Shown: piece by piece, positions 17,236 through 25,283 of the stretch
Layout: every line of letters begins with the position of its first letter
Position numbering within the stretch: the first letter of the stretch is position 1
Assembly: GCA_035573855.1 (NCBI GenBank)
Contig: DATLZU010000034.1
Span: 1 to 64,000, forward strand
Direction of reading: 5' to 3'
DNA: 64,000 nt
Source: DATLZU01 sp035573855
Lineage (GTDB): Bacteria > Nitrospirota > Nitrospiria > Nitrospirales > Nitrospiraceae
The notes under the pieces: model-generated
What the model was told of the DNA's origin: nothing
The model's input: only the letters and a program-made list of their open reading frames with translations
Databases searched by the model: none
Position numbers and translations under genes: made by a program

Positions 17236-19391
17236 GCGAGCCCGGGCCGTCGGCCCCGACGTTCTATATTCCGGCCGTGGGCTCCGGGCTCGAACGCAGC
17301 CGGATTCTGAAGTACGGCGATACCTTCGCCGTCTTCGACGTGCTGGGCGATCTCTCCGGTCTCGCCGGCGGCGTGGAAGGGTTGTATTTTCGGGACACGC
17401 GGCATCTGAGTTTCTTGCGCTTGCGCATCCAGGGGCAGCCTCCGCTTTTTCTGAGTTCAAGCGTGCAGCGGAACAACGCGCGCTTGAACGTCGACTTGGC
17501 CAATCCGGACCTTTGGACCGACGGCCAGCTCCAGCTTCCGCGGGATTCGGTCCACATTCGCCGCATGAAGTTCGTCTGGGATGACACTCTGTACGACGTC
17601 TTCACCGTGCGGAATTTCGCCGGCACGGCGCTGACGTTGACGCTGGGACTCGAATTCGGGGCGGACTTCCGCGACCTTTTCGAGGTGCGCGGGATTCAGC
17701 GGGCGCGCCGAGGGAGCTTTGCCGCCGCGACTGAGGAGAACCGCCGGGTTTGGCTCCGCTACCACGGGTTGGATGGGCTGAGACGTTCGACGCGAATCGA
17801 GTTTTCGCCGCCGCCGGCTGAGCTGACCGTCGAACGAGCGGAGTTTGTTGTGCGGGTGGCTCCCGGCGAGCGGGTCCGGCTGGCGATGACGGTCCGCTGC
17901 GACAGCGACGGAACCGACGAGCGCCCCGTGTTGCCCTTCGCGGTCGGCGTGCGCCGGGCGCACCAGGCGCGGATCGCGGGGAGCCGCCGGCTGCCTGCGG
18001 TGGAGACATCCGATGAGCTGTTCAATGAATGGCTGTGTCGGTCCACTGCGGACCTCGTGATGCTGACGACGGACACCCCGGAGGGACCGTATCCCTATGC
18101 CGGCATTCCCTGGTTCTCGACCGTGTTCGGGCGCGACGGGCTGCTCACCGCCTATCAGGTCCTGTGGGCCAATCCGGACTACGCGCGCGGGGTCCTCCGT
18201 TTTCTCGCCGCCCATCAAGCCGATCGTTTCGATCCGTCGCGCGATGCCGAACCGGGGAAGGTGCTGCACGAAATGCGGCAGAGCGAAATGGCCCGTACGG
18301 GCGAAATCCCCTTTGGACGGTACTATGGCAGCGTCGATGCGACTCCCCTGTTCGTGTGGCTGGCGGCGGAATACTACCACCGGACTGGGGACATCGACAC
18401 CGTCAAAATCCTCTACCCGCACGTGCAACGGGCCGTCGAATGGTTTGACCGGGCCGTCGATGCGCAGGGGTTCTTGACCTACGGCGGCGAGACCGCACGC
18501 GGCCTGCGCAATCAAGGATGGAAGGACTCCGAAGACGCCGTGTTCCATGCCGATGGGGAACTGGCTCGGGGGCCCATCGCGCTCGCCGAAGTCCAGGGTT
18601 ACCTGTACGCGGCACGGCGGGCGGCCGCCGCGCTCGCGCGTCTGTGTGGTGACGGCGCGTTCGCGGAGATGCAGGAACAGCGCGCGGCAGCGCTCCGAGA
18701 GCAGTTCGAACGGCATTTTTGGCTTCCGGAGAAGAACTTCTATGCCCTCGCGTTGGACGGGACATTACAGCCGTGTCGGGTGCTCGCTTCGAACCCGGGG
18801 CATCTGTTGCTGACGGATGTCTGCGAGCCCGCGAGGGCTCGGGCCGTGGCTGACCGGTTGCTGTCTCCCCGGTTCTTTTCTGGATGGGGCGTGCGCACGG
18901 TGGCCGTCGGAGCCGCGCGCTACAACCCGATGTCCTATCACAATGGGTCCGTGTGGCCGCACGATAATGCGCTCATCGCCATGGGCTGTGCGCGGCAAGG
19001 GTATCGGGCCGGTTCCCTGGCGATCTTCCAAGCGATGTTTGACGCCGCGGTCCACATGGAATTGCGGCGTCTGCCGGAGTTGTTCTGCGGGTTCAGTCGG
19101 CGCCGGGATGCCGGCCCGACCCTCTATCCCGTTGCGTGTTCGCCGCAAGCGTGGGCGGCGGCGGTGCCGTGGGCCTTGCTTGGCGCGGTGCTCGGCCTCG
19201 CGATCGACCATGCCCGCTCCACGCTCGTGTTGACCCGTCCCTGCCTGCCGCGTTTCCTCAATTGGGTGAGAATCCGACGCCTCGGCGTGCTCGGGGGAGA
19301 ATTGACGCTCCAATTACGGCGGACCAAGCGGACGGTCGCCGTCGAAGTGGAAGAGGCTACCGCCGGCTTGCATGTCGAGGTGAGGCCATGA
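17232..19391 (+). CDS. Glycogen-debranching-type amylo-alpha-1,6-glucosidase
   Basis: The 719-residue protein has an N-terminal GDE_N-like beta domain (RILKYGDTFAVFDVLGDLSG, GLYFRDTRHLSFLRLRI) and a C-terminal (alpha/alpha)6 glycosidase domain. The latter shows AGIPWFSTVFGRDGLLTAYQ near residue 290 and YHNGSVWPHDNALIAMG near residue 570. Enzymes of this type hydrolyse alpha-1,6 branches or act on related alpha-glucans. The start ATG overlaps the glycosyltransferase stop (ATGA) after GAAGGAG. The pair suggests storage polysaccharide or trehalose-like glycan metabolism, but the exact substrate cannot be read from sequence. Confidence 0.85.
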   Translation: MSEPGPSAPTFYIPAVGSGLERSRILKYGDTFAVFDVLGDLSGLAGGVEGLYFRDTRHLSFLRLRIQGQPPLFLSSSVQRNNARLNVDLANPDLWTDGQLQLPRDSVHIRRMKFVWDDTLYDVFTVRNFAGTALTLTLGLEFGADFRDLFEVRGIQRARRGSFAAATEENRRVWLRYHGLDGLRRSTRIEFSPPPAELTVERAEFVVRVAPGERVRLAMTVRCDSDGTDERPVLPFAVGVRRAHQARIAGSRRLPAVETSDELFNEWLCRSTADLVMLTTDTPEGPYPYAGIPWFSTVFGRDGLLTAYQVLWANPDYARGVLRFLAAHQADRFDPSRDAEPGKVLHEMRQSEMARTGEIPFGRYYGSVDATPLFVWLAAEYYHRTGDIDTVKILYPHVQRAVEWFDRAVDAQGFLTYGGETARGLRNQGWKDSEDAVFHADGELARGPIALAEVQGYLYAARRAAAALARLCGDGAFAEMQEQRAAALREQFERHFWLPEKNFYALALDGTLQPCRVLASNPGHLLLTDVCEPARARAVADRLLSPRFFSGWGVRTVAVGAARYNPMSYHNGSVWPHDNALIAMGCARQGYRAGSLAIFQAMFDAAVHMELRRLPELFCGFSRRRDAGPTLYPVACSPQAWAAAVPWALLGAVLGLAIDHARSTLVLTRPCLPRFLNWVRIRRLGVLGGELTLQLRRTKRTVAVEVEEATAGLHVEVRP

Positions 19392-19440
19392 CGGTGAAAG
19401 GCGCGAGGCGTGACCAGGTAACCATGCCGCGGGTCGCGTT

Positions 19441-20019
19441 CTATTGCGCGTAGGCGGGGGCGTTACCAGGCTTCCATTTGATGCTGCAGCCGATGCTGGG
19501 TTTTTGGTTCTGATCGACCGGTTTGCCCGCGAGCACGGCCTCGATGGCGGCGCGGAGATCGCGGCCGGTGACGGGAAGGCCATTGCTCGGGCGGCTGTCG
19601 TCCAGTTGTCCTCGATACACCAGGCGCCGGTCGGCGTCGAACAGGTAGAAGTCCGGCGTGCACGCGGCCTGGTAGGCTTTGGCGACCTCCTGGGTCTCAT
19701 CGAAGCACAACGGGAATCGGAACCCGAGGCGTTGGGCCATTTCTTTGAGCCGCTCCGGCGCGTCATCGGGATAGTGCGCCGGATCGTTGCTGCTGATCGC
19801 GATGATCCCGAGTGCCGAATCCGCGTAGTCCCGTCCGATCTTGGCGATCTCGTGCTGGACGTGCTGCACGTAGGGACAGTGCCGACAGAGGAATATAACC
19901 AGGAAGGCCGACTTGTCTTTGAACGAGTCGAGCGAGTAAACCTGACCGCTCACGACATCGCGTAATGCAAACGAAGGAGCGGGTGTTCCGAGCGGGAGCA
20001 TCACCGACGCCATCGCCAT
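19441..20019 (-). CDS. Thioredoxin-like / AhpC-TSA family protein
   Basis: This 192-residue protein starts at MAMASVMLPLGTPAPSFAL after GATGAGG. It contains the thioredoxin-fold redox motif LCRHCPYVQ (Cys45, Cys48) and SNDPAHYPDDAPERL, as in cytoplasmic peroxiredoxin-like thioredoxin-family proteins. No signal peptide or lipobox is visible. It follows the DGQHR gene by 83 bases on the same strand. Reduction of peroxides or disulfides is likely but the partner is unknown. Confidence 0.82.
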   Translation of the reverse strand: MAMASVMLPLGTPAPSFALRDVVSGQVYSLDSFKDKSAFLVIFLCRHCPYVQHVQHEIAKIGRDYADSALGIIAISSNDPAHYPDDAPERLKEMAQRLGFRFPLCFDETQEVAKAYQAACTPDFYLFDADRRLVYRGQLDDSRPSNGLPVTGRDLRAAIEAVLAGKPVDQNQKPSIGCSIKWKPGNAPAYAQ

Positions 20020-20102
20020 AAAAACCTCATCGTGTGGAAAGAACGACGGTAAACCCTGGGCGGTACTGTATCCGCGCTTTTCCTCGCGACGCAAGCCGTG
20101 GT

Positions 20103-21248
20103 TCACTCTTTTTCTTTCCCTTCGTTGCCGCCGATCCGTGATGGCTCCAACCCGGCGGCTTTGGCCAATTCACGGTGGATGCGGGCCACGCGCTCCACCT
20201 GGCCTTTGGCGGGAAAACGTTCGTAGAACCCGTCGACACGGAATTGCCGCATCAGGTCCTTCCACGGCGCCAAACGGTGTTCCCAGCGCATAGGGCGGTC
20301 GGCGGCTGCACCCCGGTCCTGTGCAGCCAGATCGGCGCAGACGCGGACCATGGCCTTAAGCGTCACAGGTTTGGTGATCATATAATTAGCCTGTCCCCAG
20401 GCCTCGCCCCACACGCGCTCCGCCGCTTTGAAGAAATCGCGGACGATTCCGTAGAAACGGGTCACCTCCTTGACGCCAGTGCCTTCTTTTTCCAGTTTGC
20501 GCCAATCTCGGCTGATCCACCGGTGCAGCTCGTTGAACAACTCGGCCTGCAGAATCCATTTCTCCTGTTTGCTGCGGCCCCCCAAGCGATTGATGCGGTA
20601 GCGGAGCGGACTGTCCGGCTCGCTGTACAGTCGTTCGACGACGCGCGCGGCGAATTTCTTGTCCGGGGCCGCCCACGAGACGCGCTCGTACAAGTCCACC
20701 AGGTGACTCTTGTTGATCCGGGTGGGCGTCGAATTGATGATGACGAACATCTCGGTGGCGAAATCTTCGCTCCGCCCGTCGAAAATGACACAGGGAACGT
20801 GAATAGTCCGGGCTTCGTCCGGCCGATCACGGTAGTAAAAATGGAGGGCGGCCAGGCGATGCTGGCCGTCGATGATCAGATAGGGGCCGCTGGGCTCTTC
20901 CAGATGACCCGTGTGCTCGAAGGACCCGACTGGCTCGAACCGGAGCCGCTCCGAAGTGAAAAGCAGCACGGTGCCGGGGATGGGTGGCTGGCTGACCGCC
21001 GTTTCGTAAAAATTCACGATGGCCCGCACCTTGGCCCGCGAAAGCTGGCGTTGGAAGGCCTTGTCGCTGCGCTCGATCTTGGCGATGAAGTGCGCGATCT
21101 CGTCGGCTTCCTCGACCTCCGCCGGCACGATCTGCTCGCCCTCGCCGTAGAACCGGCTCATGAAGCGGACTTTCCGCAACAAATCTTCAGCCGGGTAGGC
21201 GACGAAGTAGAAGACGCCATCCTTCTGACGGACTTGCGTGGCCAGCAT
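20103..21248 (-). CDS. DGQHR-domain (DndB-like) protein
   Basis: The signature YLIIDGQHRLAALHFYY (DGQHR at residues 127-131) defines the DGQHR family, which includes DndB, the regulator of DNA phosphorothioation operons. Supporting stretches are CVIFDGRSEDFATEMFVIIN and INKSHLVDLYERVSW. At 381 residues it has normal length. The start follows AAGGAGGTGG. No dndCDE genes are near, so it is an orphan DGQHR protein. A defence-related role is inference from the family and the nearby island. Confidence 0.8.
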   Translation of the reverse strand: MLATQVRQKDGVFYFVAYPAEDLLRKVRFMSRFYGEGEQIVPAEVEEADEIAHFIAKIERSDKAFQRQLSRAKVRAIVNFYETAVSQPPIPGTVLLFTSERLRFEPVGSFEHTGHLEEPSGPYLIIDGQHRLAALHFYYRDRPDEARTIHVPCVIFDGRSEDFATEMFVIINSTPTRINKSHLVDLYERVSWAAPDKKFAARVVERLYSEPDSPLRYRINRLGGRSKQEKWILQAELFNELHRWISRDWRKLEKEGTGVKEVTRFYGIVRDFFKAAERVWGEAWGQANYMITKPVTLKAMVRVCADLAAQDRGAAADRPMRWEHRLAPWKDLMRQFRVDGFYERFPAKGQVERVARIHRELAKAAGLEPSRIGGNEGKEKE

Positions 21249-21569
21249 ATCTCCACCTCCTTGTCCCCCGGAGGGGGGACGGCTTTCTTCGCCTGTACCT
21301 TGGCCGGTCCGGCTCTCCAGTCCGCACGAGCCTCGTCTCCCAGCAGGATGAGCCGCGCAAGGCCTTGATGCGCGTGTCCGAGACAGGGCGATTCGGATTT
21401 GACCCTAACAACCCTGCCCAAGGCTGTCAAGGACGGGAACCGATGGCGGAACCCCTGGCTGTCCGACAAGAATCCGAGCTTGCGGGTCGTTTCGACCTGG
21501 TGCTAAGATGCGCCACCCACGTTTCTTTTAACCGTTACTAAACGGCACCTGAACGGGAACAGCACCGAT
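21249..21569. other. Divergent intergenic region with a leader hairpin
   Basis: No gene is supported here. A perfect 7-bp inverted repeat GTCCCCC/GGGGGAC at 21263-21280 lies just upstream of the ribosome-binding site of the DGQHR gene, in its transcribed leader. The rightward promoter described separately is at the other end. Confidence 0.4.
21480..21509 (+). promoter_or_regulatory. Putative extended -10 promoter of the redox/zinc-ribbon genes
   Basis: TTGCGG is followed after 18 bases by TAAGAT, preceded by the extended element TGC. It lies 61 bases upstream of the small redox gene and is the best rightward promoter-like sequence in the gap. Confidence 0.4.
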
Positions 21570-21836
21570 ATGCCGAACGTCGTCTTGCTGTATTCGCCGA
21601 CCTGCGGGGCTTGCCCCGCGGCCAAGAGCTTGTGGAAGGAATTGCGCGTGAAGTACAGCTTCAGTTACCGCGAAGTCGATATCACGACGCCGGACGGCCA
21701 GGAACTGGCCAACCGACATGCCGTGCGGGCCGTGCCGGCGACGATCATCGACGGCCGCCTGACGTTCGTCGGCGTCCCCAGCCGTCAAAGCGCCGAAAAG
21801 GCGCTGCAGTTGAAGATGCAAGCGCGCGCGACGTAA
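21570..21836 (+). CDS. Glutaredoxin/thioredoxin-like small redox protein
   Basis: The 88-residue protein is a single thioredoxin fold with the active-site-like motif SPTCGACPAAK (Cys12, Cys15) and the cis-proline loop AVPATIIDGRLTFVG. It resembles NrdH/glutaredoxin-type thiol-disulfide proteins. It is followed within 16 bases by the zinc-ribbon gene and probably shares its transcript. Confidence 0.85.
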   Translation: MPNVVLLYSPTCGACPAAKSLWKELRVKYSFSYREVDITTPDGQELANRHAVRAVPATIIDGRLTFVGVPSRQSAEKALQLKMQARAT

Positions 21837-21852
21837 GACAAGAGGCCTTCCC

Positions 21853-22014
21853 ATGTCGACTGAGGACGACGAATTCGAGTTGCCACCTTTGCCCGTGATC
21901 GAGAAGGGGCCTCCGCCGGATTGTCCGCTGTGCGGAGACCCGATGTCCTTCATCGACGGCGACTGGGCCTGCGTGGATTGCAACGGCGAAATTCTTGGGC
22001 CGGAGACGGGGTGA
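21853..22014 (+). CDS. 53-residue zinc-ribbon protein
   Basis: A short frame begins MSTEDDEFELPPLPVIEKGP and contains two Cys pairs, DCPLCGDP and CVDCNG, spaced like a zinc ribbon, ending GPETG. An acidic N-terminus precedes the knuckles. It lies 16 bases after the redox gene and 47 before the AddB-like gene. AGAGG lies about 10 bases before the ATG. The paired cysteines make a chance frame unlikely. Function unknown. Confidence 0.65.
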   Translation: MSTEDDEFELPPLPVIEKGPPPDCPLCGDPMSFIDGDWACVDCNGEILGPETG

Positions 22015-22061
22015 CCTTGACAGTGTGGAAGATGAAAGAAGAATGATCCGAGCGCAGTGTG

Positions 22062-25000
22062 ATGTTGCGCATCGTCACCGGTCCGTTCCATCCCTACCTG
22101 GAAACTGCCCTCGCTGATGAGATTCGACAGCTCAAAGCCGATGATCCCTTCGCCGCTGTCGCTGTCATCGTCCCATCCAGTCCGTTGCTCGACCGTGTCC
22201 GCTACTTGCTGACAGTCGAATCCGATCTCTGTCTGCTGAACGTCCATTTCCTCACGTTTCATCACCTGGCGTTGCGGTTGTGGGACGAATACCGGCACGC
22301 CTCCCGCGAAGCGGCCGCCTCCGCCTTTCAACTCGTCGATGACCTCTTTTTCGAACAGCTCATCCGCCGCATCGTGGATAGCCGACTGTCCGCGCTGGAA
22401 CCCTTTCGACGCCTGGGGCACTCCGCTGGCACCTGGGCGGCGCTGTGGGCGACGGTGCGGGATCTCAAGGACGCTGCAGTGGATTCGGCCGAGGCGCTGC
22501 GCGGCGTCCGCGAAGGTGTGTTCGAGGAGGACGAGGCGCGGGGGCTGGAGGCCTTGTTTACGCTTCATGCGGCGGTGACGGAAGCGTCCAGAAAGTTGGG
22601 CGTCGGGACGGCGGACGATCTGGCGGGTGCCGTCGTTTCGTGTGTGCACGACTCGAAGTTTCTGGGCGGCCTCCGCCATGCGGTGTACTACGGCTTCTAC
22701 GATTTGACCCAGGTCCAGCTCTCGCTTTTGGAAGCGGTGACGACACGGGTTACGACGACCCTCTTGTTCCCGCTGGAAGACGACCCCGCCTTTGCGTTCG
22801 CCCGGCGGTTTTTTGAACGCTATCTCCAGCCGCTGGCCCCGTCTGCAGACGCGGTGACTCCTCTTCCCCGGTCCGCGGGGCCCTTCGCCCGGCCGGCCGA
22901 CGACCGGCTGGAGCTTCAGGTCATGCACACCGTCGGTCCGGAAGAGGAAGTGGCGGCCGCGTGCCGGGAAATTCTTCAGCTGGTCGAGACGCATGGATAC
23001 CGCTTCGACGACATCGGGGTGACGGCCAGGACCCTTGACCCCTATCTCTCCTGTCTCCAGTCGGTGTTCGACCGGCATCGGATTCCGTTTACTTCGACGG
23101 CCGGACGGCCGCTCATGCACGAGCCGATCGTCAAGGTGTTGCTGCAGCTCGCCGCGCTGCCCGTGCAGGGCTTTTATCGGACGGCGATGATGGATGTGCT
23201 CACCTCGCCGCTGTATCGCGTGGAACGGATCGGTAACGGGACCGAAGCGCGGCCGGACCTGTGGAAGCTGGCGGTCGAGACGTTGAACATTACGCGGGGC
23301 GAGGAGGAATGGCGACGGTTGGCGGGCGCCGGGGGCGCGTCCCTTGCCATCGGTCGGGACGGAGAGAGTGAAGAAGACGGAGTCGGGCGGCCGGGGATCG
23401 AGGCGACGCAACTGGAGCTGCTGTGGCGGGCGGTCTCCGGCCTGATCGCCGATTGCCGCGCGTTGCCGGCACGTGGGTCGCCGGCCCGACTGACCGATGC
23501 GTTTTTTGACCTGGCCGCCAGACACTTGCTATTGCCTGGCTCGACGGCGGAGATGGAAGCCGGCGACCCGGAGGCTGCGCGGTGGGTGGCGGTGGGACAG
23601 GCGCTCACGGCGGTCGCCGCGACGCTTCGCCAGCTTGACCTGCTGGGCGGCGAATTGTCGTGGGAAGAGTGGGTCCGCCTCTTCGTCCGGGCGATTGAGG
23701 AAACGACGATCCCAATCGCCGGCGAAGACCACCGGGGAGTCCGGGTGCTGGACGCCATGGCGGCCCGCGGCCTGCCGTTTCGCGCTTTGTTTATTTTGGG
23801 CCTCAATGAAAAGATGTTTCCCCGCTCCATTCGCGAGGACGCGTTCCTTCGCGATGCCCATCGCCGAGCGCTGGCCGAGACCTTGGGTTTCAAGATCGAC
23901 GAAAAGCTGGCTGGCTATGACGAGGAGCACCTCCTCTTTCGACTGCTCTGCGGCGCGGCGGGCCGCCGGCTGTATCTGATCTACCAACGCACCGACGACG
24001 CGGGGCGGGCGCTCGCCCCGTCAGCCTTCATCGGCGCGGCCGGCCGCTGGCTTGGCGTGGAATCTCCCCTGGAGGTGTCCGTGCCGAGGCGGCTTGTGGA
24101 GCGCCTGGAGCGGCAACCGGTGATTCGGTCGGTGTTGCCGCCTGTTGAGGTTGCGCTGTGGTTGATCCTGCAGGAACAGGATCCGTCCGCCTGGCTGCGG
24201 GCGGTCGGGCGGGACATCACGCTCTTCCTTCGAGGTTGGGAAGCCCTGGAACAGCTCGAAAGCGGGTCGCAGGACTTGGGACCCCACGATGGGCTGACCG
24301 GTCCGCTCGCCGCCCATTGGGCGGTTCTCGAGGAGCAGGGTGTGGCGCCGACGGCACTGGAACGGTACGCGCGATGCCCGTTCCAGTATTTCGCCGCGCA
24401 GGTGCTGCGGCTGGAGCCGGTTCGCCGACCGGTGCGGCGCGACCTCGATCCACAAGCCCTGGGCACCCTCTGTCATGCGGCCCTGCGCCGATGCTACGAG
24501 TGCCTGGTTGGGAACGAATGGCCGGAGAAGCCATTGTCCGCGTCTGCGGTTCGAGAGGTGGCGCGGACGGCGGTAGAGGCCGCCTTCGCGGAGTGTACCG
24601 CCGAGCGAGCGGGAGGGTACGCCTTGCTCTGGGACATGGCCCGTGAGACGGTCGCCGAGTTGGTGGCCCTGTGCGTGGAAGCCGACCAGGATGAGTACCG
24701 ACGCGAGGGATTCAAACCGGCGGCGTTCGAGGTGGAGGGATACGGCTGGTTGACAGGTGCGGCAGTCGGCCGGCGCGATGCTATCCCGGTGAAGGGACGA
24801 GTGGACCGCGTGGATCGGCGAGACCATCCTTTCGCCCTGCGTGTCATCGACTATAAGGTCAAGGTCGGAGCCAGCATGAAGTCAGAAGACCGCAACCTGC
24901 TCCTGTCCGCGGTGAGGGGCGTTCGCTTGCAGCCGCCGCTGTACACGCTTATCGAGGTTCCCGGCCATCCGCCTCCGAGCCAAGTGGACTTTGTGTTTCT

Positions 25001-25283
25001 CGCCCCGAAATGGGAACGCCCTCTCGACCGATCGACCTTTCCTGCGTCCGCATGGAACTCGAGCGCCGGGCCGCAGCTTCGGCGGACCCTCGCGACCTTG
25101 ATCGAAGGCCTCGCGGCGGGACGATTCTTCATTCTTCCTAACGGGTATTGCGACTCCTGTGACTATTTCGGTGCCTGCCGCCGTTTCCACGAACCGACCC
25201 GATGGCGGGCCTTCCGCGCTGAGCCGGCGAAGGTACTCCGGGAACTGCGCAGACAAAAGCTCAGCGACGGCGATGATGGGTGA
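22062..25283 (+). CDS. AddB-like helicase-nuclease subunit with 4Fe-4S motif
   Basis: The 1073-residue protein has a UvrD/AddB-like N-terminal body (IVTGPFHPYLETALADEI, VLDAMAARGLPFRALFILGLNEKMFP, FLRDAHRRALAETLG) and a C-terminal RecB-type nuclease. Nuclease and cluster residues are ARCPFQYFAAQVL (Cys772), RVDRVDRRDHPF with IDYKVK (about 929), and CDSCDYFGAC (from about 1028), giving four cysteines around the nuclease as in AddB. No intact Walker A is visible at the N-terminus. The ATG is preceded directly by an in-frame GTG. It overlaps the AddA-like gene (GTGA), so the two form a double-strand-break repair complex. Confidence 0.83.
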   Translation: MLRIVTGPFHPYLETALADEIRQLKADDPFAAVAVIVPSSPLLDRVRYLLTVESDLCLLNVHFLTFHHLALRLWDEYRHASREAAASAFQLVDDLFFEQLIRRIVDSRLSALEPFRRLGHSAGTWAALWATVRDLKDAAVDSAEALRGVREGVFEEDEARGLEALFTLHAAVTEASRKLGVGTADDLAGAVVSCVHDSKFLGGLRHAVYYGFYDLTQVQLSLLEAVTTRVTTTLLFPLEDDPAFAFARRFFERYLQPLAPSADAVTPLPRSAGPFARPADDRLELQVMHTVGPEEEVAAACREILQLVETHGYRFDDIGVTARTLDPYLSCLQSVFDRHRIPFTSTAGRPLMHEPIVKVLLQLAALPVQGFYRTAMMDVLTSPLYRVERIGNGTEARPDLWKLAVETLNITRGEEEWRRLAGAGGASLAIGRDGESEEDGVGRPGIEATQLELLWRAVSGLIADCRALPARGSPARLTDAFFDLAARHLLLPGSTAEMEAGDPEAARWVAVGQALTAVAATLRQLDLLGGELSWEEWVRLFVRAIEETTIPIAGEDHRGVRVLDAMAARGLPFRALFILGLNEKMFPRSIREDAFLRDAHRRALAETLGFKIDEKLAGYDEEHLLFRLLCGAAGRRLYLIYQRTDDAGRALAPSAFIGAAGRWLGVESPLEVSVPRRLVERLERQPVIRSVLPPVEVALWLILQEQDPSAWLRAVGRDITLFLRGWEALEQLESGSQDLGPHDGLTGPLAAHWAVLEEQGVAPTALERYARCPFQYFAAQVLRLEPVRRPVRRDLDPQALGTLCHAALRRCYECLVGNEWPEKPLSASAVREVARTAVEAAFAECTAERAGGYALLWDMARETVAELVALCVEADQDEYRREGFKPAAFEVEGYGWLTGAAVGRRDAIPVKGRVDRVDRRDHPFALRVIDYKVKVGASMKSEDRNLLLSAVRGVRLQPPLYTLIEVPGHPPPSQVDFVFLAPKWERPLDRSTFPASAWNSSAGPQLRRTLATLIEGLAAGRFFILPNGYCDSCDYFGACRRFHEPTRWRAFRAEPAKVLRELRRQKLSDGDDG

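Noticed and set aside
17457..18716. 419-codon minus-strand frame
   Set aside because: It is an antisense shadow of the debranching-enzyme gene.
21528..23525. 665-codon minus-strand frame
   Set aside because: It lies opposite the AddB-like gene and two small genes, has Arg/Gly/Pro-rich composition typical of an antisense shadow in GC-rich DNA, and shows no motif.
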